In this document: piece after piece, positions 22,303-30,776 of the stretch | Position numbering within the stretch: the stretch's first letter is position 1 | Layout of the letters: every line of letters starts with the position of its first letter | NCBI GenBank assembly: GCA_910576865.1 | Contig: CAJTKE010000001.1 | Coordinates: forward strand, 124,001 to 188,000 | Direction: 5' to 3' | Length of the DNA: 64,000 bases | Source of the DNA: an uncultured Oscillibacter sp. | Lineage (GTDB): Bacteria; Bacillota; Clostridia; Oscillospirales; Oscillospiraceae | Notes under the pieces: model-generated | What the model was told of the DNA's origin: nothing | Databases searched by the model: none | What the model saw: only the letters and a program-made list of their open reading frames with translations | Program-made: the position numbers and the translations under genes

Positions 22303-24606
22303 TCAGCGGAAGTCCCCGCCCACCTCAATCACGCGGATGACGCCGTCGTCGCTGGCGTACATGTCGCACTTTTTGGCGTAAGCGTGGGCGATTTCCACAA
22401 TGCTCTGGGTTTCGGAGGGGGAGATCCACGACTTGGTGTCTTTGTTGTATGCCATGACCGTGACGGGAATGGCGTAGCTCCGCCCGTCCACCGTGACGGC
22501 GCTCTGCCCGGTCCAGGAGGCGTTGGGCACGTCCTTCAGGGCGGTGAGGGGCTTGAGACTGGAGAAGCCTCCGGTGCCCATGTCGGTCACCTCCGCCGCC
22601 ACGTACACCCCGCCGGCGATGTCATAGGTGCTGCGGAAGGGTCCCGCCGCCAGTCCGCCGTCGTTGTAAATGGAGATATAGGAGAAGTCCCGGTCATTCA
22701 TGGAGATGGAGGTCCGCCCGTAGATCGTGGCGTTTTTGCCGACGGTTCCCACGGCGATGACATCCACCTGTCCCGCCCAGTTGGTGTGGGCGTAGCTGAT
22801 CTCCCCGTTGGGGATGGGGCCCGGGCCCAGATCGTCCAGGGTGATGGTGTCGATGCCGTTGGGGGTGTAGCGGAAGACGTTGACGGTCTCCGCCAAATAG
22901 CTGGCGCCCAGGCGCTTTTTCTCCAGGTCCAGCGCGCCGGAGACGCCGCCGCCCAGACGGACCAGGCCGATATAGCCCTTCCCGACGGAGGTGACCCGGA
23001 CCAGACGGTTCTGCATCCGGCTGAGCTCCTCCTGGCGGAACTGGAGCACCGAGTCGGGAACGCCGGCCTCGGGACCCAGGTCCACCGCGCCGGAGACTTC
23101 GACGCCGCAGAGCAGCTTCACCGTGGCGCTGCCGCCGGAGACGGAGGTGGCGATTCCAATTGCGTTGGCCGAGGCGTCCATGGTGCCGGGCTTCACCGCT
23201 CCGGCGACTTTGTTGTCCTCCGTCAGCAGCAGGGTGATCTGGTCGCCGGGACGGAACTTGGCCAGGGTGTCCCGGGCCGTGACCAGGACGTCGAAGTCAT
23301 GGCCGAAGACCCGGATGGTGGCGGGCTCCGTGGGGCTGGGGGTGCAGGACTCATAGTAGCCCGTCAGCCGGGTGTCGCAGACCCGGATGGTGTTGGTGGC
23401 GCTGGAATAGGTGGCCACGTCATAGGGCCGCATGTCCTTGCCTGTGGCCCGGCAGCCGTTTTTGTAGATCGTGTAGCCGCCCACGCCGCCGGTCAGGGAC
23501 TCGAAGCCCTTCACGGAGTACCGTTCATAGACGATGACGGCCTCGGTGGAGCTGTCTCCGCCGCCGACGAAGATGAACTCCACGTTTCCGGCGGTACCCA
23601 GGTACAGCGTCAGGGTCGTGCCGGGATTCACCCAGGAGCTGGCCTTGCCCCAGCTGGACTCCGCCCCCTGGAAGAAGACGGTGGTGTCGGAGGTGACGGT
23701 GTACTTCGCGCCGGAGCGGTCGGTGATCTGATAGCCGTCGATCCGCGCCACGTGGATGACCCGGCTCTCGCCCCGGGCGTCGGGGAGGAAGGTGCGGACC
23801 CGCGTGCCGTCCAGCACCAGCGTGCCCTTCAGGCCGTTCAGGGATCCGTTGGACACCTTGTCCCCCGCCATCTGGTAGACCTCGCCGTTGGAGAACTGCA
23901 TGGCGGTCTCCTTGCCGTCGGGGCCCCGGGCGTTGGTGGACACCAGGACCATGTCCTGCTTGACCGTCAGCCCGGCGGCGGTGAGGAAATTGCTGACGCT
24001 CTTCTCCCCCTGGACGTCCGCCCGGAGGAGGTTGGTGAAGAGGATGGCCGCGTCGGCCCGGCTCAGGGGGGCGTTGCCCAGGGAGGTGTCCAGGCCGTCG
24101 GTGAGGCCGATGGAGGCGGCGAAGGACAGATAGCTGTCCGGCCACACGCCGCCGATGTTCTCATCCTTGTAACCCAGGGTCCGCAGCAGGATGGTGGCCG
24201 CCTGCCCCAGGGTGACGGTGCGGTCTGGGTAGAACTTCCCGTCGGAGAAGCCGGAAATGGCCTTCTTCCCCTTCGCCGCCATGTTGATGTAGGCCGCGGC
24301 CCAGTGGGAGGGCTTCACGTCCGGGTAGATGGTGACGGTGCGGTAGAGGCCCAGCTCGTCCTCGGCGTTCAGGGCGCAGACCACCATCTTGCAGAACTGG
24401 GCCCGGGTGATCTGGCTGTTGGGCCGGAAGTTGCCGTCGGAGTAGCCGTCCATGATGCCCATCAGCCGCAGGGGCTCCACGGTCATGAAGGCGTCGCCGT
24501 TCAGGTCGTAAAAGCGGTTGGAGGGGGCGGCGGCCTGGGCGGGCAGGGCCAGCAGGGACGCCGCCATGGCCGCCAGGAGCAGCAGGGACAAAACGCGTTT
24601 TTTCAT
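22303..24606 (-). CDS. secreted S-layer-homology (SLH) domain protein
   Basis: 767 residues with a signal peptide (MKKRVLSLLLLAAMAASLLA, then LPAQAAA). Three SLH-type repeats follow in the first about 210 residues: MGIMDGYSDGNFRPNSQITR, then AISGFSDGKFYPDRTVTLGQ, then GLTDGLDTSLGNAPLSRADA. They bind pyruvylated secondary wall polymers or peptidoglycan. The remaining about 550 residues are beta-rich with no recognised domain. It is last in an operon with an adaptor, ABC ATPase and permease, and could be the exported or wall-anchored partner of that system. Start ATG 24606 follows AGGAGGA. Confidence 0.85.
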   Translation of the reverse strand: MKKRVLSLLLLAAMAASLLALPAQAAAPSNRFYDLNGDAFMTVEPLRLMGIMDGYSDGNFRPNSQITRAQFCKMVVCALNAEDELGLYRTVTIYPDVKPSHWAAAYINMAAKGKKAISGFSDGKFYPDRTVTLGQAATILLRTLGYKDENIGGVWPDSYLSFAASIGLTDGLDTSLGNAPLSRADAAILFTNLLRADVQGEKSVSNFLTAAGLTVKQDMVLVSTNARGPDGKETAMQFSNGEVYQMAGDKVSNGSLNGLKGTLVLDGTRVRTFLPDARGESRVIHVARIDGYQITDRSGAKYTVTSDTTVFFQGAESSWGKASSWVNPGTTLTLYLGTAGNVEFIFVGGGDSSTEAVIVYERYSVKGFESLTGGVGGYTIYKNGCRATGKDMRPYDVATYSSATNTIRVCDTRLTGYYESCTPSPTEPATIRVFGHDFDVLVTARDTLAKFRPGDQITLLLTEDNKVAGAVKPGTMDASANAIGIATSVSGGSATVKLLCGVEVSGAVDLGPEAGVPDSVLQFRQEELSRMQNRLVRVTSVGKGYIGLVRLGGGVSGALDLEKKRLGASYLAETVNVFRYTPNGIDTITLDDLGPGPIPNGEISYAHTNWAGQVDVIAVGTVGKNATIYGRTSISMNDRDFSYISIYNDGGLAAGPFRSTYDIAGGVYVAAEVTDMGTGGFSSLKPLTALKDVPNASWTGQSAVTVDGRSYAIPVTVMAYNKDTKSWISPSETQSIVEIAHAYAKKCDMYASDDGVIRVIEVGGDFR

Positions 24607-24620
24607 AGTCTTCCTCCTAA

Positions 24621-25892
24621 TTATTCTGCTCGGAGTGCCTCGACGGGCTGGAGATTGGACGCCTTGATGGCCGGGTAGCAGCCGAAGACCACGCCCAGCA
24701 GCACCGAGAGGCCGAAGGCCCCCGCCGTCACCACGGCGGAGGGGTAGATGGTCATCTGGAACAGGATGTTCCCCAGGATGAAGCAGCCCAGGGTTCCGAT
24801 GCCGATGCCGATGATGCCGCCGATGCCGCAAAGCATGGCCGCCTCAATTAAGAACTGGGTGACAATGCTGCTCCGCTGGGCGCCGATGGCCCGGCGGATG
24901 CCGATTTCCCGGGTGCGCTCCGTCACCGTCACCAGCATGATGTTCATGATGCCGATGCCGCCCACCATCAGCGAGATGGCGGCGACCCCCGCCAGCACGC
25001 CGCCGATGAGGTTCAGGGACTCGGTGACATAATCCATGTTCTGATTTTCCGGGCGGACATTGTAGTCGTTGGTCCCCCGGTTCAGGAGGCCCTTCAAAAA
25101 GCCGTCCAGCTGAGTGACGATCGCGTCCATTTGGGTGGGGTCCTTGGCCACGACAATAAAGGTGTCGTTGCCCCGCTCCCCCCCCAGCACCCGCTTGCAG
25201 GTGTAGGGGACCAGGACGAAGTTGTCCAGGGTGCTCATGGAGGTGCTGCCCTCCTTGATGCGGGAGGCGTAGACGCCGATGACCTCAAAATTCTGGCCGC
25301 TGAGCTGCACGGTTTCCCCCACGGGGTCCGCCGTGCCGAAGAAGACCTTGGCGGCCTGGGCTCCCAGGACCACCACCTGGTTATAGTTCTGGATGTCCAG
25401 ATAGCTCAGGTCCCGGCCCTTGGCGATGGTCAGGTTGCTGCACGCGGAGTATTGGTCGCTGCCATAGTAGAACTCCGGCGGGGCGCTGATGAGGTTCATT
25501 CCCGACTCGTCCCACTGGTAGTCCATATTGGCCGTGGTCTTGGTTCCGTAGACCATGGTGGCGCTGAAGTACGCCTGGGGCGTCACCCCCACCACCAGGT
25601 CCTTCATGCCGGAGCAGTACTCGTAGACGTCGGGGAAATAGTCCTTTCCCGCCGGGACCATTTCTCCGTTTTCGTTTTCGGTCCACACGTTGCTGTAGAC
25701 GCTGACCTGGATCCGGTTGGTGCCCATGGCCTCGAACTGCTCCATCATTTTGCCGGCGTAGCCGGTGATGACGGAGACGATGGTCATCACCGAGGCGATG
25801 CCGATGATGATGCCCAGCATGGTCAGCACCGCCCGGCCCTTCTTGCCCCAGATGGACTTCCAGGCCATTTTCACCGCTTGGCGGATGTTCAA
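24621..25892 (-). CDS. MacB-like ABC transporter permease
   Basis: 423 residues. First helix at about 18-45 (RAVLTMLGIIIGIASVMTIV), a large extracellular MacB_PCD domain (about 50-290), then three helices and the FtsX domain (MVGGIGIMNIMLVTVTERTR, then EIGIRRAIGAQR, the coupling motif). In MacB-type exporters these are mechanotransmission proteins that push substrates or lipoproteins through an adaptor. The ATG overlaps the ATPase gene end by 4 bp. Signature and order identify the exporter family; the substrate is unknown. Confidence 0.92.
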   Translation of the reverse strand: MNIRQAVKMAWKSIWGKKGRAVLTMLGIIIGIASVMTIVSVITGYAGKMMEQFEAMGTNRIQVSVYSNVWTENENGEMVPAGKDYFPDVYEYCSGMKDLVVGVTPQAYFSATMVYGTKTTANMDYQWDESGMNLISAPPEFYYGSDQYSACSNLTIAKGRDLSYLDIQNYNQVVVLGAQAAKVFFGTADPVGETVQLSGQNFEVIGVYASRIKEGSTSMSTLDNFVLVPYTCKRVLGGERGNDTFIVVAKDPTQMDAIVTQLDGFLKGLLNRGTNDYNVRPENQNMDYVTESLNLIGGVLAGVAAISLMVGGIGIMNIMLVTVTERTREIGIRRAIGAQRSSIVTQFLIEAAMLCGIGGIIGIGIGTLGCFILGNILFQMTIYPSAVVTAGAFGLSVLLGVVFGCYPAIKASNLQPVEALRAE

Positions 25893-26590
25893 AACCAGTC
25901 CACCTCCTGTTCCCTGTCCTCCACGATCTTCCCGTCCGTCAGGCGTACACAGCGGCGGGCCGTGGCGGCGATGCCGTTGTCGTGGGTGATGAGGATGACG
26001 GTGGTCCCCTCCCGGTTCAGCTGCTGGAGGAACTCCAGCACCTCGTGGCCCGTCCGGGAGTCCAGCGCGCCGGTGGGCTCGTCGGCCATGATGATGGGGG
26101 GCTTGGTGGCGATGGCCCGGGCGATGGCCACCCGCTGCTGCTGTCCGCCGGACATCTCCGTGGGCTTGTGCTTGATTCGTTTGCTCAGGCCCACCCGCTC
26201 CAGGGCCTCCAGGGCCATGTCATAGCGGTCGTCGGCCCCGATGCCCTGGTAAATCAGGGGCAGCTCCACGTTCTCCAGCACCGTCAGGCTCTGGATGAGG
26301 TTGTACTGCTGGAAGATGAAGCCGATTTCCTTGTTGCGGATGCGGCTCAGCTCCTTGTCCGTCAGCTCCCGGACGTCGGTGCCCTCCAGGAGGTAGTCCC
26401 CCCTTGTGGGGATGTCCAGGCAGCCCAGGACGTTCATCATGGTGGACTTGCCGGAGCCGGACTGGCCCACCACGGCCACGAACTCGCCCTTCTCAATGGT
26501 GAGGCTCACCCCGTCCAGGGCCCGGACCTCGCTTTCAAGACCCTCGCCGTAGATCTTGAAGACGTTTTTCAACTCTACCAAATTCGCCAT
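25889..26590 (-). CDS. MacB/LolD-type ABC transporter ATPase
   Basis: 233 residues. Walker A GQSGSGKST, Q-loop IFQQYNLI, signature MSGGQQQR, Walker B IIMADEPTGALD and H-loop LITHDNG are all consensus, so the site should hydrolyse ATP. It pairs with the FtsX-like permease next to it and the HlyD-type adaptor 1 bp upstream. The end (EDREQEVDWF) overlaps the permease start. Cytoplasmic energy subunit of a tripartite-like exporter. Confidence 0.95.
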   Translation of the reverse strand: MANLVELKNVFKIYGEGLESEVRALDGVSLTIEKGEFVAVVGQSGSGKSTMMNVLGCLDIPTRGDYLLEGTDVRELTDKELSRIRNKEIGFIFQQYNLIQSLTVLENVELPLIYQGIGADDRYDMALEALERVGLSKRIKHKPTEMSGGQQQRVAIARAIATKPPIIMADEPTGALDSRTGHEVLEFLQQLNREGTTVILITHDNGIAATARRCVRLTDGKIVEDREQEVDWF

Positions 26591-26591
26591 A

Positions 26592-28286
26592 TCAGAAACC
26601 CCAGGAGCTGGATATCTGGACCTGGGTGAAGACCTCGGTCTCCTCCTCCACGCCGGACTTGATCTCCACGTTGTAGTTGTCGGAGATGCCGATTTCCACC
26701 GGCACGGGCCAATAGCCCTCGGGGATCATCTCGTCGATCATGACCCCCTCCACCATGTTCTCAGGCTGGTCTCCCTTGACATAGACCACCGTCAGGCTCT
26801 CGCCCTCCTCGGTGGAGACGGTGCGGACGGCCTGGAGGGGCAGGATCAGGCAGTTGTCGTTTTCGCTGGCCGTCAGGGAGTAGTTGATGTAGCTGTTGAC
26901 CTGGAGGGTCTCCTCCGAGTTGTCCACGGAGATCACCATGGGATATGTCGCCACGCCGTTGTTGATGGTGCTGGAGAGGCTGACGCTCTCCACCGTACCC
27001 ATGGCCGTGGTGCCCCACTGGTCCAGGTCCACCATGGTACCCACCTGGATGGCGCTGACATTCCGCTCGTCCACCGTGGCGTTGACGATCAGGGAGGAGG
27101 TGTCGGAGATGGTGACCACCGTGGTGTTGGCGGCGATCTCATCTCCCGGCTTCATGGTCAGGCCGATGACCTTCCCCGCGATGGAGGCCACGGCGGAGCA
27201 GTTGGCCAAGTTCTTCTCGGCGGTCTCCAGCTCCTTCTGGGCCTCCTCCAGGCTCTGCTGGGCGGAGAAGATCTCCGCCTCGCTGTCCTCGCCGTCGATG
27301 CGGACCAGGACCTGTCCGGCGGACACCTGGAGGAAGTCCACCAGAGAGCTGGAGAGGACGGTGCCGTTGACGGTGGAGTTCAGGTCGCCGGTGCGGAAAT
27401 ACTCCAGCTTCCCGGGCTCGTAGGGATAGACGGTCTCGCCGTCCACCGACACCGTGGCGGAGGCCGCCATCTCGGCGCTGAGGGCCCCCTCGTTTTCCAC
27501 CAATATGTCGGCGGAAAAGAGCTTGGTGCCCTCCGGGGTGATGCGGCTGACCATGTGGACCGCCTCCACCGTGCCGGGGAGGGCGCTCATCAGGGCGGGG
27601 ACGGACACGTCCACCTGCTGTCCCTGGTGAATCATCCCCTCGTAGGCGTAGCTGTAGTACTGGGTCAGGCGCAGCCGGGTGTCGTCCGCCAGGACGGCCA
27701 CCTTCTGGCCCTTGGTGATCTCGTCGCCGGGGTTCAGGTCCACCGTCTCCAGCAGCTTCCCCGGGTAGCCCGCCGCCAGATTCAGCCCGGCCACGTCCTT
27801 CAAAAGGGCGTTCAGCTGCTTCTCCCGGCCCAGCACGTCCTGCCGGGCCTTGTCCACGGCGGTGCGGGCGGTGTCGGAGTCGATGACGAAGAGGGGCGTC
27901 CCCGGCTCCACCGTGTCGCCCTCGTTGACGTAGACCTCGGACACCGTGCCCGTGGTGGCGATGGTGATGGTTTCGCTGTCCTTGGCCTTGGTCAGTCCGC
28001 TTCCGTCCACGGTGGAGGTGATGGACCCGTACTGCACCACGGCGGTGAGGACCTCGGTCTGCTCCCCGCCGCTCTTCTGAGACAGGAAGTAGCGGATCCC
28101 CAGGCCGGCGGCGATGAGAATCAGGAGAAGGACAAATAACCGGACGGTCTTCCGCCGCTTCTTCCGGGGCATCCCCTTCCATTTCTTCCAGAGGGAGGTC
28201 TTCTCCGCCGCCTCGGGGGCGGGGGCCGCCTCAGGGGCCGCCTGGGCGGTCCCGGTCTGCTGTTCGCGATCCATGACTTCTGACAT
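26592..28286 (-). CDS. HlyD/MacA-type periplasmic adaptor (membrane fusion) protein
   Basis: 564 residues. A cytoplasmic N-terminus rich in Ala/Glu/Gln, one membrane helix (about 48-66, RLFVLLLILIAAGLGIRYFL), then biotinyl/lipoyl-like halves (VSEVYVNEGDTVEPGTPLFV and KVIGLTMKPGDEIAANTTVV) flanking a coiled-coil (about 300-335, EEAQKELETAEKNLAN). In Gram-positives such adaptors sit outside the membrane and stabilise MacB-like transporters. First gene of the operon; start ATG follows AAGGAGAAAGCCT. Confidence 0.9.
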   Translation of the reverse strand: MSEVMDREQQTGTAQAAPEAAPAPEAAEKTSLWKKWKGMPRKKRRKTVRLFVLLLILIAAGLGIRYFLSQKSGGEQTEVLTAVVQYGSITSTVDGSGLTKAKDSETITIATTGTVSEVYVNEGDTVEPGTPLFVIDSDTARTAVDKARQDVLGREKQLNALLKDVAGLNLAAGYPGKLLETVDLNPGDEITKGQKVAVLADDTRLRLTQYYSYAYEGMIHQGQQVDVSVPALMSALPGTVEAVHMVSRITPEGTKLFSADILVENEGALSAEMAASATVSVDGETVYPYEPGKLEYFRTGDLNSTVNGTVLSSSLVDFLQVSAGQVLVRIDGEDSEAEIFSAQQSLEEAQKELETAEKNLANCSAVASIAGKVIGLTMKPGDEIAANTTVVTISDTSSLIVNATVDERNVSAIQVGTMVDLDQWGTTAMGTVESVSLSSTINNGVATYPMVISVDNSEETLQVNSYINYSLTASENDNCLILPLQAVRTVSTEEGESLTVVYVKGDQPENMVEGVMIDEMIPEGYWPVPVEIGISDNYNVEIKSGVEEETEVFTQVQISSSWGF

Positions 28287-28580
28287 AGGCTTTCTCCTTC
28301 ACCGGTTGGATGGGTTTCCTGAGACGGCGGCTCCCTCCGGAACCCGCCGCCGCACAGGGGCAGTGTAACAGGGCTTGGCATCAAAACTGTATCATTGATA
28401 CTAGAACAGTTTGCCGTGGAAAACAACAACAAAACGGTTACAGATTTCTTAAGAATTTCTTAAAAAAGGGCAGACGGACTCTTTTTATTCAGACGTCGGA
28501 AGGGCCGGAGATGTTCCGGGAAAATTCCAACAAAAATATGGCCTCGCCGGGGCGGATTTCCGTCAAATGGCCGAGGCGGA
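28287..28580 (-). promoter_or_regulatory. upstream region of the MacAB-SLH operon
   Basis: No gene was seen. It contains a perfect short dyad GTATCATTGATAC (28389-28401) and, further upstream, two direct copies of ATTTCTTAA (28444-28452 and 28455-28463) 11 bp apart, one helical turn, as bound by OmpR/PhoB-type response regulators. A clear -35/-10 pair could not be fixed. Confidence 0.4.
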
Positions 28581-28582
28581 AA

Positions 28583-28605
28583 AAACCGCCCCTTCGGGGC
28601 GGTTT
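28583..28605 (-). terminator. TRAP transporter operon terminator
   Basis: AAACCGCCCC / GGGGCGGTTT stem, followed on the minus strand by TTTTTTCC, 10 bp after the permease stop. Confidence 0.85.
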
Positions 28606-28614
28606 CGGGAGCGC

Positions 28615-30648
28615 TCAGGCGCCGGCCTTCTTCGCCATGGTCCTCTGATAGAGCACCATGGCCGCCAGGGCCGCGAAGCCCACCACATCCGTGGCGGAGC
28701 CGGGAATCATCATGGCGAGGCCCGCCGCGATCAGGGCCAGACGCATCCACTTGGGAATGGGGCGGAAGAGGTAGCCGTTCAGCGCCGCCGCCACGCCGAA
28801 GATGCCGAGGAGGGCGCTGATGACGATCTGGACCACCTCGAACACGCTGGGGTCGTTGACAAAGAGCATGGCCGGGCTGTAGGCGAAGATATAGGGGACG
28901 ATGAAGGCGGCGATGGCCAGCTTTGTGGCGTTGACGCCGGTCTTCATGGGGTCGGATTTGGCGATGGCGCTGCCCGCGTAGGCCGCCAGGGCCACGGGGG
29001 GCGTGATGTCCGCCACGATGCCGAAGTAGAACACGAAGAAGTGGGCGGGAATCTTGCCGATGCCCAGCTGAATCAGAATGGGGGCGCAGGTGGAGGCCAT
29101 GATGCAGTAGTTGGCCGTGGTGGGCACGCCCATGCCCAGGACGATGCAGCAGAGCATGGTCAAAAACAGGGCGATGAACATGGAAACCGGCGGATAGGGG
29201 ATCATGTTGCTGACATTGATGACCCCGTTGATGAGCTTGGAGGCCAGGCCTGTCACGGTGATGCACCCGGCCACCATGCCCGCCATGGAGCAGGCCACGG
29301 CCACAGTGATGCAGCTCCGCCCGCCGGCCTCCAGGGAGCTGACGATCATGGTCGCGGTGTCCTTCAGGAAGTGGACCGTGCCGCCCTCGGCGTGCTGGGA
29401 GCGGCTGTCCGCGAAGATGTGGGGCAGGCTCACCAGGATGGCCAGCAGAATGGCGATGGAGGCGGAGAACTGGAGGGTCCGGGTGTTGGTGGAGACCATC
29501 CACACCAGAATCACCAGGGGCAGGAGCAGATAGATGCTGCGGATCAGGACGCCGAACTTGGGCAGCTGGTCCCGGGGCACGCCCTTCAGATCCAGCCGCC
29601 GGGCCTCCAGATGGACGGCCAGGAAGATGCCCGTGAAGTACAGCAGGGCGGGGAGGATGGCCTTCACCGCCACGGTGGCGTAGGTGGTGTCCATATACTC
29701 CGCCATGAGGAACGCCGCCGCGCCCATGATGGGGGGCATGATCTGCCCGCCGGTGGAGGCCGCCGCCTCCACGGCCCCGGCGAACTCGCCCTGATAGCCG
29801 GTGCGCTTCATCATGGGGATGGTGACGGAGCCGGTGGTGACGGTGTTGCCCACCGAGGAGCCGGACACCATGCCGCACAGGGCGGAGGAGATGACCGCCA
29901 CCTTGGCGGGACCGCCGGAGGTGCTGCCCGCCAGGGAGTTGGCGAGGTCGATGAAGAAGTTGGAGATGCCCGTCCGCTCCAGGAACGCGCCGAAGATGAT
30001 GAAGACGGCGATGAACTTGGCGCAGACCTGAATGGGGGTGGCCATGACGCCGGAGGTGCCGTAGAAGAGGGTGTAGATGACCCGGGCCAGATTCTGCCCG
30101 CTGGCGAAGGTGTAAATCAGCAGCGCGCCCACCACGCAGAGAATGGGCAGCCCCACACAGCGGCGGCAGAGCTCCGCCAGCACCAGGATGGCCACCACGC
30201 CGATGGCCAGATAGAACCAAGCATTGGGAATGGCGCTCTCGCTGGCCGGGTTGATCTTGGCGGCGCTGGTGATGACCATGACCAGGGAGTTGTAGTTGAC
30301 GCAGTAATAGAAGAAGGACCCGGCCCCCAGCAGCATGAGAACCACGTCATACCAGGGCATGGAATTGGGCTTCACGTGGTCCTTCCGGGCGGGGTAGGTG
30401 AGATAACCCATGACGGTGATGAGCCCCAGGAAGGAGGTCAGCCGGATGGGCAGGTCCCAAGTGCAGCGCAGGGTCATCCAGATGCAGTACAGGGAGAACA
30501 GGGCCATGACCACGCCGACGATGACCTTGGGCTTCCCCTCCCAGATGCGGGTGGCGGACTCCCGGTCATACTTCCGCATGACCTCCTCCATGTCCGCCGC
30601 GGTGCCGATTTCCACGTCGGGAAGGTTCTTCTTGTCTTTCTCGCTCAT
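28615..30648 (-). CDS. TRAP transporter fused permease (4TM + 12TM)
   Basis: 677 residues with about 18 membrane segments: a DctQ-like small subunit (about first 180) fused to a DctM-like large subunit. Signature stretches include GGPAKVAVISSALCGMVSGS, STGGQIMPPIMGAAAF, LGMGVPTTANYCI and DITPPVALAAYAGSAIA. With the TAXI binding protein upstream it takes up an organic acid driven by an ion gradient. Start ATG 30648 has AAGGAGG 8 nt upstream; the open frame runs on to 30780 but through the hairpin region. Intact, unlike the paralogue at 42497-44202. Confidence 0.95.
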   Translation of the reverse strand: MSEKDKKNLPDVEIGTAADMEEVMRKYDRESATRIWEGKPKVIVGVVMALFSLYCIWMTLRCTWDLPIRLTSFLGLITVMGYLTYPARKDHVKPNSMPWYDVVLMLLGAGSFFYYCVNYNSLVMVITSAAKINPASESAIPNAWFYLAIGVVAILVLAELCRRCVGLPILCVVGALLIYTFASGQNLARVIYTLFYGTSGVMATPIQVCAKFIAVFIIFGAFLERTGISNFFIDLANSLAGSTSGGPAKVAVISSALCGMVSGSSVGNTVTTGSVTIPMMKRTGYQGEFAGAVEAAASTGGQIMPPIMGAAAFLMAEYMDTTYATVAVKAILPALLYFTGIFLAVHLEARRLDLKGVPRDQLPKFGVLIRSIYLLLPLVILVWMVSTNTRTLQFSASIAILLAILVSLPHIFADSRSQHAEGGTVHFLKDTATMIVSSLEAGGRSCITVAVACSMAGMVAGCITVTGLASKLINGVINVSNMIPYPPVSMFIALFLTMLCCIVLGMGVPTTANYCIMASTCAPILIQLGIGKIPAHFFVFYFGIVADITPPVALAAYAGSAIAKSDPMKTGVNATKLAIAAFIVPYIFAYSPAMLFVNDPSVFEVVQIVISALLGIFGVAAALNGYLFRPIPKWMRLALIAAGLAMMIPGSATDVVGFAALAAMVLYQRTMAKKAGA

Positions 30649-30678
30649 TGGCGACGCCTCCTTATAAAATAGAGTAAG

Positions 30679-30755
30679 GCCCTTGCCGTATTGAAGGGAC
30701 GGCGGGAGAGCTGTCCTTTCAATGCGGCAAGGGCCGCGTAAAGCGGCCCTTGCCA
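30679..30755 (-). other. mutually exclusive hairpins between binding-protein and permease genes
   Basis: Three segments share complementarity: GGCAAGGGCCGC (minus strand, about 30755-30743), GCGGCCCTTGCC (about 30738-30724) and GGCAAGGGCC (about 30688-30679). The middle can pair with the first (12 bp, loop TTTAC) or, in a longer stem of about 22 bp (30735-30713 with 30700-30679), with the third. The second fold is followed by TTACTCTATTTT. This can set the ratio of binding protein to permease by attenuation or mRNA processing. Confidence 0.5.
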
Positions 30756-30776
30756 AAGCCGGCTCGGGTTGGGGGA

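Noticed and set aside
22291..24678. 795-codon open frame on the plus strand
   Set aside because: Opposite the SLH protein, which has a signal peptide and SLH repeats; shadow composition.
28460..30220. 586-codon open frame on the minus strand in another frame of the TRAP permease
   Set aside because: Gly/Arg/His-rich overlap of a clear membrane protein gene.
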